Positions 27,728-36,884 are shown, counted from the first letter of the stretch. The stretch is DNA of 64,000 bases from Gordonia paraffinivorans NBRC 108238 (GCF_000344155.1 NZ_BAOQ01000017.1:1-64000); one strand, 5' to 3'. Numbers and translations are program-made. The notes: generated by a model from the sequence alone, not told the origin.

Positions 27728-28688
27728 CGAGCTTCTCGTCGGCTCTCCCGGCATCGGTGTCCCGGGACTCGGTCTTCTCGCCGCGGGCCGCCGCCTCGGT
27801 GTCGGGGCGGGTGGCGTTCTCGGGCGTCCACCCGGGCGGACCGAGGATGTAGCCGAGGCGTGCGCGCCAGGTGTCGGCGGCCTTCACGTCGCGGGCGATC
27901 GACACGTACTCGTGGGTCTCGAGCGTCCAGATGTTGTAGGTGTCGATCGGTTTCGTCAGCCCGTAACGGGGGCGATGGCGCTCCGGGGTGAACGAGCCGA
28001 AGATCCGGTCGAAGATGATGAACACGCCACCGTAGTTGCGGTCGAGGTACTCCGGGTCCGAGCCGTGGTGGACGCGGTGATGCGACGGGGTGTTGAACAC
28101 GAATTCGAAAGGCGCCCACATCTTCCCAATGTGCTCGGTGTGAATCCAGAACTGGTAGATCAGATTCAGCGAGTAGGCGAAGAAGACCAGGGCGGGCGGT
28201 ACGCCCAACAGGGGGAGCGGCAGCCACATCACGATGGCGGCGCTGATGTTCCACTTCTGCCGCAGCGCGGTCGCGAAGTTGAAGTACTCGCTGGAGTGGT
28301 GCGCCTGATGCGTGGCCCACACGATTCGGACACGGTGCGAGATCCGGTGGGTCCAGTAGTAGAGGAAGTCCACGCCGACGAAGGCGATCACCCACGAGTA
28401 CCACTTGTCCATCGGCAGGTGCCACGGCGCGAGGTAGGCGAAGATCGCGGTGTAGGCGAGGAGGCCGAGAATCTTCCAGAACGCACTGGTGAAGATCGAG
28501 ACGACGCCCATCAGCACGCTGGCCCGGGCATCCCGGGTCTCGTAGGCGCCGGGTGCGGGCCCATCCTTCTCGTGGTCGTCGTGCTCGAGTTTCGCCGCGG
28601 CGAACCACTCGATCGCCAGCATGGTCAAGAAGAAGGGGATCGCGAGCACGGTCGGCTCGCGCATGGGATCCGGCAGCAGCTCCAGCAC
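27711..28688 (-). CDS. sterol desaturase/fatty acid hydroxylase superfamily membrane protein
   Basis: This integral-membrane di-iron hydroxylase has about 325 residues. It carries the three histidine boxes of the superfamily: HRISH (in YYWTHRISHRVR), HQAHH (WATHQAHHSSEY) and HRVHH (NTPSHHRVHHGSDP), plus hydrophobic segments such as VLAIPFFLTMLAIEWFAAAK. Members hydroxylate or desaturate sterols, fatty acids or carotenoids; the substrate here is unknown. I chose GTG at 28688 because GAGAGG lies 8 nt upstream; ATG at 28664 is the alternative. It is divergent from a TetR gene with tandem operators in between, so it is probably repressed by that protein. Its end overlaps murJ by 17 bp (convergent). 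Confidence 0.88.
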   Translation of the reverse strand: MLELLPDPMREPTVLAIPFFLTMLAIEWFAAAKLEHDDHEKDGPAPGAYETRDARASVLMGVVSIFTSAFWKILGLLAYTAIFAYLAPWHLPMDKWYSWVIAFVGVDFLYYWTHRISHRVRIVWATHQAHHSSEYFNFATALRQKWNISAAIVMWLPLPLLGVPPALVFFAYSLNLIYQFWIHTEHIGKMWAPFEFVFNTPSHHRVHHGSDPEYLDRNYGGVFIIFDRIFGSFTPERHRPRYGLTKPIDTYNIWTLETHEYVSIARDVKAADTWRARLGYILGPPGWTPENATRPDTEAAARGEKTESRDTDAGRADEKLVSPPS

Positions 28689-28709
28689 CGTCCACACCTC
28701 TCGAACTAT

Positions 28710-28756
28710 CTGACACGGGGGCATGTCAGTTTGGTTCTGACAAGCTATCGTGTCAG
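28710..28756. promoter_or_regulatory. two tandem TetR-type operators
   Basis: CTGACA-N8-TGTCAG occurs twice: 28710-28729 and 28737-28756. Half-sites are identical and perfect, spacers differ, and the centres lie 27 bp apart. They occupy the divergent gap between the hydroxylase gene and the TetR gene, so the TetR product is the obvious ligand and both genes the likely targets. Confidence 0.75.
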
Positions 28757-28816
28757 AAGTCGTCCTGTAAAGAGTTCGCTCGACGGAGAGCAGTCCGTCG
28801 TCGGAGGGGAGTACCC

Positions 28817-29569
28817 GTGGTCGTGCCGACATCCGCCAGCTCGGAGACGGCCACGACCGCGTCGACCCCGGCATCGGCGCCGACCGACACATCGAGCCGC
28901 GGGCGGCGGTACGGGGGAGTAGACCCGGACGAACGCCGGGCCCGCCGGCGCAGTGCACTCGTCGCCGGCGGCCTGGAGGTGTTCGGGACCGAGGGATACG
29001 CGCGGGCCTCGGTGAAGAGCATCTGCGAGCAGGCGGGCCTCACCCAGCGGTACTTCTACGAATCCTTCTCCGACCGCGCCGATCTCCTCGTCGCGGTATA
29101 CGACGACTGCGTCCGGCACGCACGAAAGGCGACGCTGGCCGCCGCCGCGGAATTTCTCGACGGTGAGGCCGACCTCGGCGACGTCGAGTCGGGCATCGAG
29201 CCGACACGTATCCCGGAGGCGGCGCGCGCCACGCTCGGCGCGTTCATGCACGCCCTCGCCGACGACAGCCGACGTGCCCGGGTGATGCTGGTCGAGGTCG
29301 TGGGTGTCTCACCCGAGATCGAACGGGTCCGGATGCGTGCGATCCACGACTGGGCCGATCTCGTCCTCACCCTCGCCCGGGGGAATCGTCCGCCGACCTC
29401 CAAGCAGCGTCTGGCTTCGGTCGGACTCGTCGGCGCGGTGACCCAGCTGATGGTCGATTGGTACGTCGCCGGACAAGGTGAATCGGACATCGCCCGTGAG
29501 CCTCTCGACGACGTCCTCGACGTCTGCGTCGAACTGTTCGTCGCCGCACACGGCCGCTTGCTGACCTGA
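28817..29569 (+). CDS. TetR family regulator, divergent from fatty acid hydroxylase gene
   Basis: This is a 250-residue regulator from GTG at 28817; GGAGGGGA 6 nt upstream decides the start. A 35-residue Ser/Thr/Ala-rich N-terminal extension precedes the TetR helix-turn-helix (ASVKSICEQAGLTQRYFYES, about residues 60-79). The C-terminal domain is helical (MHALADDSRRARVMLVEVVG). The two palindromes upstream are its probable binding sites, giving autoregulation and control of the hydroxylase. Such pairs usually respond to fatty acids or xenobiotics; the ligand here is unknown. Confidence 0.88.
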   Translation: MVVPTSASSETATTASTPASAPTDTSSRGRRYGGVDPDERRARRRSALVAGGLEVFGTEGYARASVKSICEQAGLTQRYFYESFSDRADLLVAVYDDCVRHARKATLAAAAEFLDGEADLGDVESGIEPTRIPEAARATLGAFMHALADDSRRARVMLVEVVGVSPEIERVRMRAIHDWADLVLTLARGNRPPTSKQRLASVGLVGAVTQLMVDWYVAGQGESDIAREPLDDVLDVCVELFVAAHGRLLT

Positions 29570-30357
29570 CGCCGGGTGTCGTTCACCGGCTGTCCTGACC
29601 CGGGACGCCCTCGCCCGGTTCACGACATTCGTGCAGAGATGGATTGTTGAATCATCAATCCGTTCAACAGATTTGAATGTCGAACGGGGGACGCTCCGCG
29701 TGGCCGACGGGCACGAAGGACCTCGTAGGGTCTCGCCGATATTGCTGATCCTCGTGCTGACAACAGCTTTCAGGATTGCGGTGACTCCTGGGCGATCCAC
29801 GATGTCGGCTGGACCACCCGCCGGTCGTGGATCGACAGCTCGATCATGTGCCGACAGGCGATTTTCGTTGCGATGTCGATGATTTCACGGCGTAGTCGAT
29901 GCGCAGCGGTAGGAATGCACAGCACCAGAGTGGTTTTCGGCGCGCGAACCGGACCCGGGTGCGAACTGCAACGTGCGATACCAGCCGCTCGCGCGACCGG
30001 CGGTTCGATCCGCCGGCACGGGAACCCGAACCACGACGTTCGCGAATGGAATCCACCGCGTCGAGTCCGCCGACGAGATCTCCCGCCGCCGAGGCCGCTC
30101 GCCGCCGAGCGGATGTCACGCCACGGAACGTGTTCGGCGGGATCGTCGCGACACCGTGAAAGGCACCGCGGAGATGGCTAGCCACGAAGGCCATACAGTC
30201 GTCTTCGAACACCCCATGTCCCCAGAATCGGTGACACCATAACCGAGGGCATCGCGTCGATGGCTTTGCGACAGAACGTTGTCCACACTTCTGCCGCCAT
30301 TGTTCACAATCGGTCGCCTGTCGCCGGCCGCCCTGACTTCTCGGTTAGTCTCAGCGA
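29570..30357. other. 788-bp gap without a convincing gene, with inverted repeats
   Basis: I see no protein frame with consistent codon use here. The left end is AT-richer than its surroundings and holds TGTTGAA-N11-TTCAACA (29645-29669), an operator-like inverted repeat. A smaller one, GATCGA-CAGC-TCGATC, lies at 29830-29845. A 122-codon frame on the minus strand (29844-30212) has arginine-rich, featureless sequence and is not supported. The right end holds two DnaA-box-like sequences and the sigM promoter. Confidence 0.5.
30279..30308 (+). promoter_or_regulatory. two DnaA-box-like sites upstream of sigM
   Basis: TTGTCCACA (30279-30287) matches the actinobacterial DnaA box used at oriC in this window exactly; TTGTTCACA (30300-30308) differs at one base. 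They lie 50-80 bp before the sigM start, about 16 kb from the origin. Confidence 0.4.
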
Positions 30358-30933
30358 ATGGCCGGGGGGACAGAAGCAGTGGATCTGCGCACCGACGAGC
30401 AATTGCTACGCGCTCACGCAGCGGGCGATCAACACGCATTCACCGATCTGATCAACCGGCATATCGACTATCTCTGGTCGGTCGCCCTCCGAACCAGTCG
30501 CAACCCGGAGGACGCGGCCGACGGGCTGCAGGATGCGCTGCTCGCCGCCCACCGCACGGCAGCCGACTTCCGGTCCGACGCGAAGGTCACGAGCTGGCTG
30601 CATCGCATCGTGGTGAACGCCTGTCTCGACCGGATCCGGCGCAACAACGCTCGCCGGACGATCCCGCTGCCGGAGTGGGATGACCTGTCGATCGCCGACC
30701 CCACCGACGAGATCTCGTCCATCGATCTGTCGGTGTCCATCGGACGGGCGTTGCACGTGCTCCCGAAGGGGCAGCGCCAGGCGATCGTCGCCGTCGACAT
30801 CGAGGGTTACTCGGTGGCCGAGGCCGCGACACTGCTCGGCGTGGCCGAGGGAACCATCAAGAGCCGATGCGCCCGCGGGCGTCTCCGGCTGGCGCAGGTG
30901 CTCGGACATCTGCGAGCACCGGACGACTCGTAA
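30358..30933 (+). CDS. sigM: ECF RNA polymerase sigma factor SigM
   Basis: This extracytoplasmic-function sigma factor has 191 residues. Region 2 is present as DYLWSVALRTSRNPEDAADG and the -10-recognising part around FRSDAKVTSWLHRIVVNACL; region 4 is GYSVAEAATLLGVAEGTIKS with a helix-turn-helix. It is the positional homologue of Rv3911, which controls ESX and lipid-related genes late in growth. ATG at 30358 would be nearly leaderless behind TTAGTCT; GTG at 30379 has a GGGGGGA 8 nt upstream and is a good alternative, removing seven residues. The anti-sigma gene follows after 130 bp. Confidence 0.9.
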   Translation: MAGGTEAVDLRTDEQLLRAHAAGDQHAFTDLINRHIDYLWSVALRTSRNPEDAADGLQDALLAAHRTAADFRSDAKVTSWLHRIVVNACLDRIRRNNARRTIPLPEWDDLSIADPTDEISSIDLSVSIGRALHVLPKGQRQAIVAVDIEGYSVAEAATLLGVAEGTIKSRCARGRLRLAQVLGHLRAPDDS

Positions 30934-30975
30934 TCTTCTCCGCTACAGAAAACTCCGCGAAAACGCAGATTCCAG

Positions 30976-31002
30976 GGAACCGGATCGGCACCGCGTGCGT
31001 CC
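30976..31002 (+). promoter_or_regulatory. putative sigma-M-type ECF promoter upstream of rsmA
   Basis: GGAAC (30976-30980) and CGTCC (30998-31002) are separated by 17 bp. This matches the known mycobacterial SigM consensus of GGAAC and CGTC elements. It lies in the sigM-rsmA gap, about 60 bp before the rsmA ATG, and would let SigM drive its own antagonist. The match is short, so it needs transcript data. Confidence 0.45.
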
Positions 31003-31063
31003 AAGTACCGAGAACACACCGACGAGCCACCGCCGCCCGAATCCGGAATGGAAGACTGAGACC

Positions 31064-31825
31064 ATGACCCCGCGGGGAACTGACGACGCCGACTTCGGTG
31101 AACGACCCGAGCCCCCGTACTCGGCGGAGACACTCGCCGACTTCCACGCCGGACTACTGTCCGCGCGAGCTGCCGAGCACATCCGCTCTCGGATCCAGGA
31201 CGATCCCGAGGCCCAGCGGATCCTGGCGGCGCTCGACCGGACCGTCGACGACCTGAGAGGCCTGCCGCCCGAACCGGCCTCCATCCCTGACTCGGTGCGC
31301 TCCGGCATCCAGGCGACCCTGTCCTCTCTGCCCGCATGTCCACAGGGCACGACTCCCGCGCCCGAGGCCATCCCGGCACCCGTCGACCTCGATACCCGAC
31401 GGCGCAGCCGCGTCCTGTCGATGCTGCTCGCGGCTGCCGCGGTCGTGGTCGTCGCCGCGGGCACGTTCGGCCTCGTCCGCCAGATGTCGCCGACCACCGA
31501 CCCGGCGCCATCCACCCTGGCCCAGCCCACCTCACCCGCAGACACGCTCGACCCGGGTTCCTCGGCCTCGGCGCTGTCGGTGATCGGACGCCAGGACGGC
31601 GCTCCATTCGGTTCGGTCGCCGCGCTCCGGCGCTGCACCGCCGCCCACCTCGTCCCCGCCCAGGTCGCCGTCGTCGGCTCCGGGCAGATCACCTACCAGG
31701 GCAGACCCGCCGCGGCGATCCTGCTGTCGACCGGTGTGGCAGGCCTGTTCGACGCGCTCATCGTCGGACTCGACTGCGACACCGACACCCCGTCGCTGCT
31801 GGCGCGCGGAACCATCGGCGGCTGA
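31064..31825 (+). CDS. rsmA: anti-sigma-M factor RsmA-like membrane protein
   Basis: This is a 253-residue protein with a cytoplasmic N-terminal region (SAETLADFHAGLLSARAAEH), one membrane helix (VLSMLLAAAAVVVVAAGTFG, about residues 116-135) and an external C-terminal part with two cysteines. Topology and place after sigM match Rv3912, the membrane anti-sigma factor that sequesters SigM. There is no HxxxCxxC zinc motif, so it would be a non-ZAS anti-sigma factor. ATG at 31064 is the first in-frame start after the putative ECF promoter. Confidence 0.8.
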   Translation: MTPRGTDDADFGERPEPPYSAETLADFHAGLLSARAAEHIRSRIQDDPEAQRILAALDRTVDDLRGLPPEPASIPDSVRSGIQATLSSLPACPQGTTPAPEAIPAPVDLDTRRRSRVLSMLLAAAAVVVVAAGTFGLVRQMSPTTDPAPSTLAQPTSPADTLDPGSSASALSVIGRQDGAPFGSVAALRRCTAAHLVPAQVAVVGSGQITYQGRPAAAILLSTGVAGLFDALIVGLDCDTDTPSLLARGTIGG

Positions 31826-32005
31826 CGCTTGGCCCGACCGCATCGACCAGGCAATACTTTCGGTCGCCACTGCGCGTAAGCTGCGTCACCACGCTGCACG
31901 GGCCCGCCCTGACCGGGAACATCTCCGCATAGTCTTGTGTTGAAGCAGCGTGACCGCGCCGGTACGTCCGGCGTATCCCGCACATCCCACCAGCACGGAG
32001 GACGT

Positions 32006-33019
32006 ATGAGCCAGGCAGAGACCCCGCAGATCCACGAACTGATCATCATCGGATCGGGTCCTGCCGGGTACACCGCGGCGATCTACGCCGCGCGCGCCGA
32101 ACTCTCGCCCATCGTCTTCGAGGGGACCCAGTTCGGCGGCGCGCTGATGACGACCACCGAGGTCGAGAACTTTCCCGGCTTCCGCAACGGCATCCAGGGT
32201 CCCGAACTCATGGACGAGATGCGTGAGCAGGCCATTCGCTTCGGCGCGGACCTGCGCATGGAGGACGTCGACACCGTCCGCCTCGAGGGCGACATCAAGG
32301 AGGTCGAGGTCGGCGGCGAGGTGTTCCGCGCCCGTGCGGTGATCCTCGCCATGGGTGCCGCGGCCCGCTACCTGGGGGTCGAGGGCGAGCAGGAACTGCT
32401 CGGCCGCGGCGTCTCCGCCTGCGCGACCTGCGACGGCTTCTTCTTCAAGGACCAGGACATCGCCGTCATCGGTGGTGGCGACTCGGCGATGGAGGAGGCC
32501 ACCTTCCTCACCAAGTTCGCCCGCAGCGTCACCCTGATCCACCGCCGCGACGAGTTCCGCGCGTCGAAGATCATGCTCGAACGCGCACGCGCCAACGAGA
32601 AGATCCGCTTCGTGACCAACGCCGCGGTGCGGAAGGTGATCGGTGACGGCTCCGTCCAGGGTCTCGAGATCGAGGACACCCGCACCGGCGAGGTCAGCAC
32701 GCTGGACGTGACCGGCATGTTCGTCGCGATCGGTCACGATCCGCGCAGCGAGCTCGTCCGCGGACAGGTCGAGCTCGACGACGCCGGCTACGTTGTCGTG
32801 CGGGGCCGTACCACCTACACCTCGCTGCCCGGCGTGTTCGCAGCCGGTGATCTGGTCGACCACACCTACCGCCAGGCGATCACCGCCGCAGGCAGCGGTT
32901 GTTCGGCGGCCATCGACGCCGAGCGTTGGCTCGCCGAGCAGGGGGAGGCGCCGGCCCACACCGTCGATTCCGAGGCCGCGTCGGTCTCCGATGTCGACTC
33001 GGTCCAGGCCCCTGCCTGA
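32006..33019 (+). CDS. trxB: thioredoxin-disulfide reductase
   Basis: This enzyme reduces thioredoxin with NADPH through FAD and a redox-active cysteine pair. It has 337 residues from ATG at 32006 with CGGAGGAC just upstream. The FAD motif is [20 protein letters not shown], the active-site pair is CATC in [10 protein letters not shown], and the NADPH motif is [14 protein letters not shown]. Near the end, [20 protein letters not shown] is the second FAD signature. It is followed after 54 bp by trxA, its substrate, so the two form one operon. Confidence 0.96.
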   Translation: MSQAETPQIHELIIIGSGPAGYTAAIYAARAELSPIVFEGTQFGGALMTTTEVENFPGFRNGIQGPELMDEMREQAIRFGADLRMEDVDTVRLEGDIKEVEVGGEVFRARAVILAMGAAARYLGVEGEQELLGRGVSACATCDGFFFKDQDIAVIGGGDSAMEEATFLTKFARSVTLIHRRDEFRASKIMLERARANEKIRFVTNAAVRKVIGDGSVQGLEIEDTRTGEVSTLDVTGMFVAIGHDPRSELVRGQVELDDAGYVVVRGRTTYTSLPGVFAAGDLVDHTYRQAITAAGSGCSAAIDAERWLAEQGEAPAHTVDSEAASVSDVDSVQAPA

Positions 33020-33073
33020 CCCGTCCCGACCAGACTTCTTCGAACTTTCCTCGTCCACCAAGGAGGACACATC

Positions 33074-33412
33074 ATGGGTGCACACACCGTCGTCGTGAAC
33101 GACACCACGTTCAAGGACACCGTCCTGAACGCCGACAAGCCGGTCCTCGTCGACTTCTGGGCGACCTGGTGCGGCCCGTGCCGCATGGTCGCGCCGGTTC
33201 TCGAGGAGATCGCGCGTGATCACGGCGACAAGCTGACCGTCGCCAAGCTCGACGTGGACGAGAGTCCCGCCACTGCCCGCGACTTCCAGATCATGTCGAT
33301 CCCGACCATGATCCTGTTCGAGAAGGGTCAGCCGGTGAAGACGATCGTGGGCGCCAAGGGCAAGGCCGCACTTCTTCGCGAACTCGACTCGGTGGTCGGC
33401 AAGACCGCCTGA
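33074..33412 (+). CDS. trxA: thioredoxin
   Basis: This is a 112-residue classical thioredoxin with active site WCGPC (in FWATWCGPCRMVAPVLEEI), the cis-proline in IMSIPTMILF and the conserved aspartate in VLVDFWA. It transfers reducing equivalents from TrxB to ribonucleotide reductase, peroxiredoxins and other cytosolic targets. AAGGAGG lies 10 nt before the ATG. It corresponds to TrxC (Rv3914) in M. tuberculosis position. No frameshift or extension. Confidence 0.96.
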   Translation: MGAHTVVVNDTTFKDTVLNADKPVLVDFWATWCGPCRMVAPVLEEIARDHGDKLTVAKLDVDESPATARDFQIMSIPTMILFEKGQPVKTIVGAKGKAALLRELDSVVGKTA

Positions 33413-33679
33413 CCTGCAGAGCTCATCACTTCGACGACGAGCGTCCGACGGGTGAACGACCTGGTCGTCCGCCCGCGGGCTCTCGTCGTTGGTAGTCTCG
33501 GCCCGGGTCTCACCCGTCGGGGGCGTATCTCCGGCGTCACTGCTGTCGCTCGGCGGTGAGTTTGGTGTAGTGAACTTCAGCTGAGACAATTCTGGCTGAT
33601 ACCGACCGGTGCCGCCGACGCGGACCACCGGACCTCGCGAGCAGGAGATATCTGCGGCGAACGTATGAGGGGTGACGAC

Positions 33680-34813
33680 ATGCCATTGTTCCGACTCGGG
33701 GATCACGGCTCGGCAGTTGCCGAGATCCGCGCAATCCTGGTCGGGCTCGGACTGTTGCCCGGAGGTGAAGGAGACGTCTTCGACGACGAGTGTGACCGTG
33801 CCATCCGTGCGTTCCAGCAGCAGCGCGGCCTGATCGTCGACGGGATCGTCGGTCCCCAGACCTACCGGGTCCTGCGCGAGGCGTCCTACCGTCTCGGCGC
33901 CCGTGTGCTCTCGTACCAGCTCTCGGCACCGATGGTCGGTGACGATGTCGCCACCCTGCAGAGTCGTCTCCAGAACCTCGGCTACTACACGTCGCTCGTC
34001 GACGGCATCTTCGGCCCCAACACCCACAACGCGGTCTGTCTGTATCAGAGCGAGTACGGCCTCGCGTCCGACGGCATCTGCGGACCGGCCACGCTCCGCT
34101 CCCTCGAGCGCCTGGGCACCCGGGTGACCGGCGGGTCGCCGTACGCCATCCGCCAGGAAGAAAAGGTCCGCCGTTCCGGCCCCCAGCTGTCCGGCAAGCG
34201 GATCCTCATCGATCCCGGCTCGGGCGGGCTGCACCCGCTGTCTACTGGCGAGCTCGCCGAACGCGAGTCGGATCTGCTGTGGGATCTCGGCGCCCGCCTC
34301 GAGGGACGGATGTCCGCCGCCGGCATGCAGACGTTCCTGTCACATGACGGCCGCGGTCGTCCCACGGACAACGAACGTGCTCGCGTCGCCAACCTCATGG
34401 ACGCGGATCTGATGATCTCGCTGCGCTGCGCGCACTACAAGAACGAGCGCGCCAACGGCGTCGCCAGCTTCTACTTCGGGAACAACCACAACTCGTACTC
34501 GACCATCGGGCGCAATCTCGCCGGATTCATCCAGCGCGAGATCGTCGCCCGCACACCGCTGACCGACTGCCGTACCCACGAACGGACGTGGGATGTCTTG
34601 CGGCTCACCAGAATGCCCGTCGCGCTCATCGACGTCGGGTACATCACCAATCCGCGCGACGCGGCGATCCTCGCTGATTCGGACTGGCGCAACGTGATCG
34701 CCGATGCGATTCTGGTCGCGGTGAAGCGCCTGTACCTGCTCGATCAGGACGATCGCCCTACTGGCACTTACACTTTCGCGGAACTACTGGCCGCGGAGAA
34801 CGCCTCGCACTGA
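33680..34813 (+). CDS. cwlM: CwlM, amidase-like regulator of peptidoglycan synthesis
   Basis: This is a 377-residue cytoplasmic protein with no signal peptide. Two peptidoglycan-binding-type repeats (FDDECDRAIRAFQQQRGLIV and DGIFGPNTHNAVCLYQSEYG) precede an amidase_3 domain. The domain's zinc-binding DPGHGG is DPGSGG here (IDPGSGGLHPLSTGELAERE), so one metal ligand is missing, consistent with CwlM acting as a regulator of MurA rather than as an amidase. A second histidine (RCAHYKN) and a late acidic residue remain. I chose ATG at 33680 because GAGGGG lies 7 nt upstream; ATG at 33665 is also in frame. It corresponds to Rv3915. Its 3' end overlaps the convergent gene by 56 bp. Confidence 0.9.
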   Translation: MPLFRLGDHGSAVAEIRAILVGLGLLPGGEGDVFDDECDRAIRAFQQQRGLIVDGIVGPQTYRVLREASYRLGARVLSYQLSAPMVGDDVATLQSRLQNLGYYTSLVDGIFGPNTHNAVCLYQSEYGLASDGICGPATLRSLERLGTRVTGGSPYAIRQEEKVRRSGPQLSGKRILIDPGSGGLHPLSTGELAERESDLLWDLGARLEGRMSAAGMQTFLSHDGRGRPTDNERARVANLMDADLMISLRCAHYKNERANGVASFYFGNNHNSYSTIGRNLAGFIQREIVARTPLTDCRTHERTWDVLRLTRMPVALIDVGYITNPRDAAILADSDWRNVIADAILVAVKRLYLLDQDDRPTGTYTFAELLAAENASH

Positions 34814-35630
34814 CCCGCGGCCGTCCCGCGCCCACCGGGACCGCCGTGCGCTCTTGGCTGGTCAGCTCGATCTCGGCCATGATCACCAGCTTCTCCAGCG
34901 CGCTCTCGACTTCGAACTTCCAGCCGAGACCCGCATCGAGTTCCAGACGGAATCGCGGGAACCTCGGATGCGATGCCACGACATCGAATCCGGAATCCTT
35001 CAGGAACGCCGCGTCGATCATGCATTCCGGGCAGAGATCGGACCTCGGACCCTCCAGGATTTCGCGAGCCACCTCGATGATGACCTGATCGGTCCAGAAG
35101 TCGAGGTCGGGGAGAGCACCTGTACTGGTGAAGCTCGTAGACGAGATGGAGACATTTTCGACCGAGGCCGATTCGCCCGTCCCGGGGTCGTCGGCGGTAC
35201 CGGCGTCGGAACCCCCACGCACCAGGCCGAACGACTCCACTGCTCGCACACCGCGGCGGATGAGGTCACCGACCACGGCGTCGAGCAGGATCGGTGCCAC
35301 CTCCTCATGACCCGGCTCCGTACGAAGACTGGTGAGCAAGACCGCGTCGGGGCTCACCGGGGATGTGGGGAAGTACTGCGACCGTGGCACCCGGCCGGGA
35401 GGTGCATAGAACGCAGTTCCGACGACCGCGTTGGTCGTCGACTCGATTGCCACCTGCCCGCACGCGCCCCACTCGAGGAGCAGACCGGAGAACCACGCCT
35501 CCTTGTCGAACTCGCTCTCGTACGGAGCTCCGTCGGTGGCCGGCTCGACCTCCCAGAAGACACAACGGCGAGTGTGCTGGGGTAGGGACTCGAAGGATCC
35601 GAGTTCCAGGCGCACGATCGACACGCTCAT
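34758..35630 (-). CDS. GNAT-like conserved protein (Rv3916c-type)
   Basis: This is a 290-residue protein with a split acetyltransferase-like core: VVGTAFYAPPGRVPRSQYFP, VLLTSLRTEPGHEEVAPILL (the beta-strand and helix that bind acetyl-CoA in GNAT proteins), and DLIRRGVRAVESFGLVR. After a Ser/Thr-rich insert comes a second part (CPECMIDAAFLKDSGF) and a C-terminal acidic/helical section. It is conserved beside parB in Mycobacteriales, but its substrate is unknown. The C-terminal 18 residues are encoded antisense to the end of cwlM, a 56-bp overlap. Confidence 0.75.
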   Translation of the reverse strand: MSVSIVRLELGSFESLPQHTRRCVFWEVEPATDGAPYESEFDKEAWFSGLLLEWGACGQVAIESTTNAVVGTAFYAPPGRVPRSQYFPTSPVSPDAVLLTSLRTEPGHEEVAPILLDAVVGDLIRRGVRAVESFGLVRGGSDAGTADDPGTGESASVENVSISSTSFTSTGALPDLDFWTDQVIIEVAREILEGPRSDLCPECMIDAAFLKDSGFDVVASHPRFPRFRLELDAGLGWKFEVESALEKLVIMAEIELTSQERTAVPVGAGRPRVSARRSPRPVVPRKCKCQ

Positions 35631-35776
35631 GTCAGCGAACTCCGGCCCGACAGCACGACGCTACGAAAGTCATTGCGTTGCAACCGTTCTGGGCGTACCA
35701 GCGGGTGCCGGGTCCATCTATCGTCACAGTGACATTACTTCCGCGTGTGCCTGGTTGGAGAAACCTCGCCGTGAGA

Positions 35777-36817
35777 TCACTTCTTCGGGTTGATGAACTC
35801 GACGATGCGCTCCAAGTCATCGACCGACCCGAACTCCACGACGATCTTCCCCTTCCTCTTCCCAAGACTGACTGTAACCCGGGTGTCCAGGGTGTCGGAG
35901 AGTCGCTCGGCGAGGTCTTGCAGGCCGGGCATCTGCATCGGCTTGCGCTTCTGGGCCGGCGACTTGGCCTCGGGACCGTCACCGCGGTTCATCAGGGTGA
36001 CCGCCTCCTCGGTCGCCCGGACGGACAGGCCCTCGGCGACGATGCGGGCCGCGAGAGCCTCCTGCGCCTCGCTTCCCGCGTCCAGAGCAAGCAGGGCACG
36101 GGCATGACCCGCAGACAACACACCGGCCGCGACGCGTCGCTGGACCGGAATCGGCAGCTTCAGCAGCCGGATCATGTTGGTGATGAGCGGCCGCGACCGT
36201 CCGATCTTCGCGGCGAGTTCCTCGTGGGTGACCCCGAACTCCTCGAGCAGCTGCTGGTACGCGGCAGCCTCTTCGAGGGGATTCAGCTGTGCCCGGTGAA
36301 TGTTCTCCAGCAGCGCATCGCGTAGGAGGTCGCCGTCGGGAGTCTCACGGACGATCGCGGGGATGGCGTCGAGGCCGACCTCTTGGCTCGCACGCCAGCG
36401 ACGCTCGCCCATGATGATCTGGTACTTGATGCCCTCCGGAGTCGGCTCCTTCAGGCGGCGCACCACGATCGGCTGCATGAGGCCGAACTCGCGGATCGAG
36501 TGGACGAGCTCGGCCATCTGCTCGTCGTCGAAGACGGTGCGCGGCTGCTTCGGGTTCGGCTGGATCTCCGCCGGTGGGATCTCGCGATACACCGCACCGG
36601 TCTCCTCGGCCGACAGGGGAGTGGTGGCCGTGGGCACATCGGTCGTCGGTGCGGCGGCACCATTCGCCGTTGCACTCTTGCCCCCGATGACGACGTCGGC
36701 AGCCGCATTCCCGAGACGCGGAGCGTTGCTCTGATCCTCCGTCGGACCGGTCGGGATGAGGGCCGCCAGTCCGCGACCGAGTCCGCCACGCCGCGTCGCA
36801 GTGTCTCGTTGACTCAT
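35777..36817 (-). CDS. parB: chromosome partitioning protein ParB
   Basis: This 346-residue CTP-dependent clamp loads at parS sites and spreads along the origin region to recruit SMC and ParA. The N-terminal segment [12 protein letters not shown] interacts with ParA. CTP-binding boxes appear in [20 protein letters not shown] and [20 protein letters not shown]. The helix-turn-helix ([20 protein letters not shown]) reads parS. The C-terminal dimerisation part ends with [15 protein letters not shown]. Five parS-type sequences lie within 5.4 kb. It is cotranscribed with parA, 67 bp upstream. Confidence 0.95.
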   Translation of the reverse strand: MSQRDTATRRGGLGRGLAALIPTGPTEDQSNAPRLGNAAADVVIGGKSATANGAAAPTTDVPTATTPLSAEETGAVYREIPPAEIQPNPKQPRTVFDDEQMAELVHSIREFGLMQPIVVRRLKEPTPEGIKYQIIMGERRWRASQEVGLDAIPAIVRETPDGDLLRDALLENIHRAQLNPLEEAAAYQQLLEEFGVTHEELAAKIGRSRPLITNMIRLLKLPIPVQRRVAAGVLSAGHARALLALDAGSEAQEALAARIVAEGLSVRATEEAVTLMNRGDGPEAKSPAQKRKPMQMPGLQDLAERLSDTLDTRVTVSLGKRKGKIVVEFGSVDDLERIVEFINPKK

Positions 36818-36884
36818 GCCTCTACCTCCACTCGGAACAGCAAGACCGGGGTGAACTGAAGTCTCGGACTCATCGGCTCATCGC

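Noticed and set aside
29844..30212. 122-codon minus-strand frame before sigM
   Set aside because: No ribosome site, no domain, Arg/Ser-rich composition and no codon-position signal.
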